Source: Leucobacter sp. cx-328
Lineage (GTDB): Bacteria; Actinomycetota; Actinomycetes; Actinomycetales; Microbacteriaceae
Direction: 5' to 3'
Assembly (NCBI RefSeq): GCF_014530035.1
Contig: NZ_JACVMX010000003.1
Location: forward strand, 310,001-374,000
Length of the DNA stretch: 64,000 bases
Every line of letters begins with the position of its first letter. Position 1 is the first letter of the stretch. Of the stretch, positions 62,823 to 64,000 are shown in pieces. A program made the position numbers and the translations under genes. The notes under the pieces are model-generated. The model was not told where the DNA came from. It worked only from the letters and a program-made list of their open reading frames with translations, and ran no database searches.

Positions 62823-62832
62823 GGGGGGGGGG
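62823..62832. repeat. Run of ten G residues
   Basis: An uninterrupted G10 tract ends at the first base of the only possible (GTG) start of the following reading frame. Such tracts slip during replication and sequencing, so it is either a phase-variation candidate or an assembly/sequencing weak spot. Confidence 0.9.
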
Positions 62833-63077
62833 TGAGTGGATCAAGGGTGTCTTGTTCAGTTGCACTTGGAGCGACAGCTGAACTCTCGAGCATCACTAGC
62901 TGGAATGCATCGAAGGGAATCGGCCAGGTGTACGCGAATTTCGCTGATACAGGTACTCGTGCGTTCCAGCGGGGTGGGTACTGGAGCAATGGGTCGAGCA
63001 CAGGTGTGCTGGCACTCGCTCTGAGCACCGCACTCTCGAACTCGAACGGATCCGTCGGGTTCCGGGTGACCCGGTGA
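62832..63077 (+). pseudogene. C-terminal fragment of a formylglycine-enzyme-like / C-type-lectin phage protein
   Basis: An 81-codon frame ending RGGYWSNGSSTGVLALALST ... NSNGSVGFRVTR. The sequence RGG-W-NG...GVxAL...SNxNxxVGFR is the signature of the last ~40 residues of FGE/SUMF1-like domains, including variable proteins of diversity-generating retroelements. Several variable positions use TAC, AGC, ACC and AAC codons. An in-frame stop at 62814 and the G10 tract lie upstream, so only a remnant remains unless the tract frameshifts into an upstream frame. Confidence 0.5.
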
Positions 63078-63271
63078 TATAGACCCCAAGCATTGGTTCT
63101 TGCCGTCTACGATGTACACCAACGAAACCGTCAAGAATCACAGCGCAGCAGTTATCCTCCGGGGCGTCTGTCGCGGGCTACGAAAGTTACCACTAATAAT
63201 GTGAGACGCGGCAGCCCACCCGGAGGACGACCCTTTGATCATCTACTCCGAGCAAGGCTGCCGCTGCATGT

Positions 63272-63586
63272 TCAGGCTTCCGGAGAAACCTGCTTGGGTG
63301 ACCGAGCAGGGGCCTTTCCTTTGTCCTTGCCAAGCACTGCCGCAATAGCGTTGCGCTTAGTCTCTGCCTCGCGCTCAATCTCGTCACGCACCTGCTCGGC
63401 GCGCCTGAGTACAGCAGGGTCGGACTTGGATTTCTCGACCCAGTGCTCCAGCGCGAGCCTCGTCTCTTCTGTGACGCTACGCTCGTTGAGCAGAGCAAGG
63501 ACTTCGAGCTGCGCCCGAGTGTCCTCGCTGGTGCGGACGGTGAGTACCTTATAGGCAGCGCCCTGCCCGTTGATGCTTTCGCTCAT
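63272..63586 (-). CDS. Ribbon-helix-helix-type regulator
   Basis: A 104-aa protein with an Arc/CopG-like N-terminus (YKVLTVRTSEDTRAQLEVLALLNERSVTEETRLALEHWVE, residues ~12-52: one strand then two helices) and a basic charged tail. Such proteins are antitoxins, plasmid-copy regulators or relaxosome accessories; no toxin or relaxase is in view. ATG at 63586 has GGAGG 9 nt upstream. It suggests plasmid/ICE or prophage-derived sequence. Confidence 0.7.
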   Translation of the reverse strand: MSESINGQGAAYKVLTVRTSEDTRAQLEVLALLNERSVTEETRLALEHWVEKSKSDPAVLRRAEQVRDEIEREAETKRNAIAAVLGKDKGKAPARSPKQVSPEA

Positions 63587-63835
63587 AGCGAGCACCTCCT
63601 TCATGCTTGCGGCCCACGATCCGGTGTAGATCATGTCGTAGCCGCTGGACAGGAACGAGGTCCCCTGAGTATGGCGCAGCAAGGCAGGGAGTCAATATTC
63701 GGTTCGGGACGTTGTAAAAACTACGACGCGCTACCTCGTGAATGAATCGTGCTTATGGCCCATAGTCAGGGACAGTTCGAGCAATTCCAAGAACTGCGCA
63801 CCAACAAGTAAGTAGGAGCCACCAAACATACCACC

Positions 63836-63863
63836 AGCCTGCTCCATCCGGAGCAGGCTTTTC
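63836..63863 (+). terminator. Hairpin terminator near the right edge
   Basis: AGCCTGCTCC-ATCC-GGAGCAGGCT followed by TTT. It could end an 18-codon frame at 63755-63811 (no ribosome site; not called) on the plus strand and also lies just beyond the stop of the partial minus-strand gene. Confidence 0.75.
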
Positions 63864-64000
63864 CTATTCGCCGGACCCCTCGGAAGTCACCGTTCCCTTG
63901 ACCATTTTGAACCTGACCGTGATGTAGCCAGCGTAAGGAAATCCAGCGGGGAGAATGCCGTTCATCTGCTCGTACCCAATCTGAGTCCCGCTAGGTGAGA
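63864..64000 (-). CDS. 3' end of an unknown gene (runs off the right edge)
   Basis: The last ~44 codons of a minus-strand frame, ...GYEQMNGILPAGFPYAGYIT..., ending GSGE-stop at 63864-63866, just before a hairpin. I do not recognise the family. It may belong to the same mobile region as the RHH gene. Confidence 0.4.
   Translation of the reverse strand, partial: SPSGTQIGYEQMNGILPAGFPYAGYITVRFKMVKGTVTSEGSGE

Noticed and set aside
63755-63811. 18-codon plus-strand frame before a hairpin
   Set aside because: Too short and no ribosome site; could be the remnant of a larger gene.
1-64000. CRISPR array
   Set aside because: No regularly spaced direct repeats were seen in the window.

Overview
The window looks like chromosomal DNA from a high-G+C actinobacterium. 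Frequent GTG/TTG starts, a mycothiol-dependent-nitroreductase-like protein, a group II truncated globin, an actinobacterial-style peptide deformylase and oligoribonuclease, and a complete phenylacetate (paa) cluster all fit the Microbacteriaceae, perhaps Leucobacter. The genus is an inference from gene content and style, not a database match.

Region 1 (1-30.3 kb) is a housekeeping and stress region. It holds aminopeptidase N, MscS and globin in one overlapping run, a MocR-type regulator, a GNAT enzyme, tRNA-Arg(TCT), an MFS pump, def/orn, and three identical tRNA-Glu(CTC) genes in tandem, each with its own terminator. Next come threonine synthase, a DsbA-like lipoprotein, and an osmotic/ion group (MscL, BCCT transporter, NhaA). 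A CstR-like persulfide sensor lies near a CoA-disulfide reductase/rhodanese fusion that carries a perfect 16-bp CsoR-type operator. After these are a glycerophosphodiesterase, META lipoprotein, SDR, YaeQ, RluA-type synthase, SulP and TDT transporters with a LysR regulator, a YjbR-like protein and NnrD.

Region 2 (30.3-48.9 kb) is an aromatic-acid catabolic block. It contains an MHS-type transporter, an Lrp regulator divergent from a three-gene 2-oxo-acid dehydrogenase (E1a, E1b, E2; no E3), paaJ-F-H-Z, then paaR, paaK and paaI on the opposite strand, then paaA-B-C-D-E-G and a second thioesterase. Three PaaR-like operators lie before the transporter, before paaJ, and between paaI and paaA, so one TetR repressor probably controls all of them. 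The 2-oxo-acid dehydrogenase next to paa suggests that phenylpyruvate or branched-chain keto acids feed into the pathway.

Region 3 (48.8-62.7 kb) is a visibly more A/T-rich defence island, all on the minus strand except a degenerate HTH gene at its left edge. In transcription order it runs: an unknown 369-aa protein, a 30-aa micro-ORF, a RapA/SNF2-type helicase, a type III Mod methyltransferase, a type III Res helicase-nuclease, a CD-NTase and a Cap15-like 2TM beta-barrel effector, followed by an OLD-family ATPase-TOPRIM nuclease. Starts and stops overlap or nearly touch from Mod through Cap15, so a two-gene CBASS appears to be transcribed and translated as the tail of a type III R-M/helicase operon. 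This is the best candidate for a composite, possibly undescribed system.

Region 4 (62.5-64 kb) looks like the edge of a mobile element. It has a small zinc-ribbon gene, a fragment with the C-terminal signature of formylglycine-enzyme-like (C-type-lectin) phage/DGR proteins directly after a 10-G tract, a ribbon-helix-helix protein, and the 3' end of an unknown gene running off the right edge.
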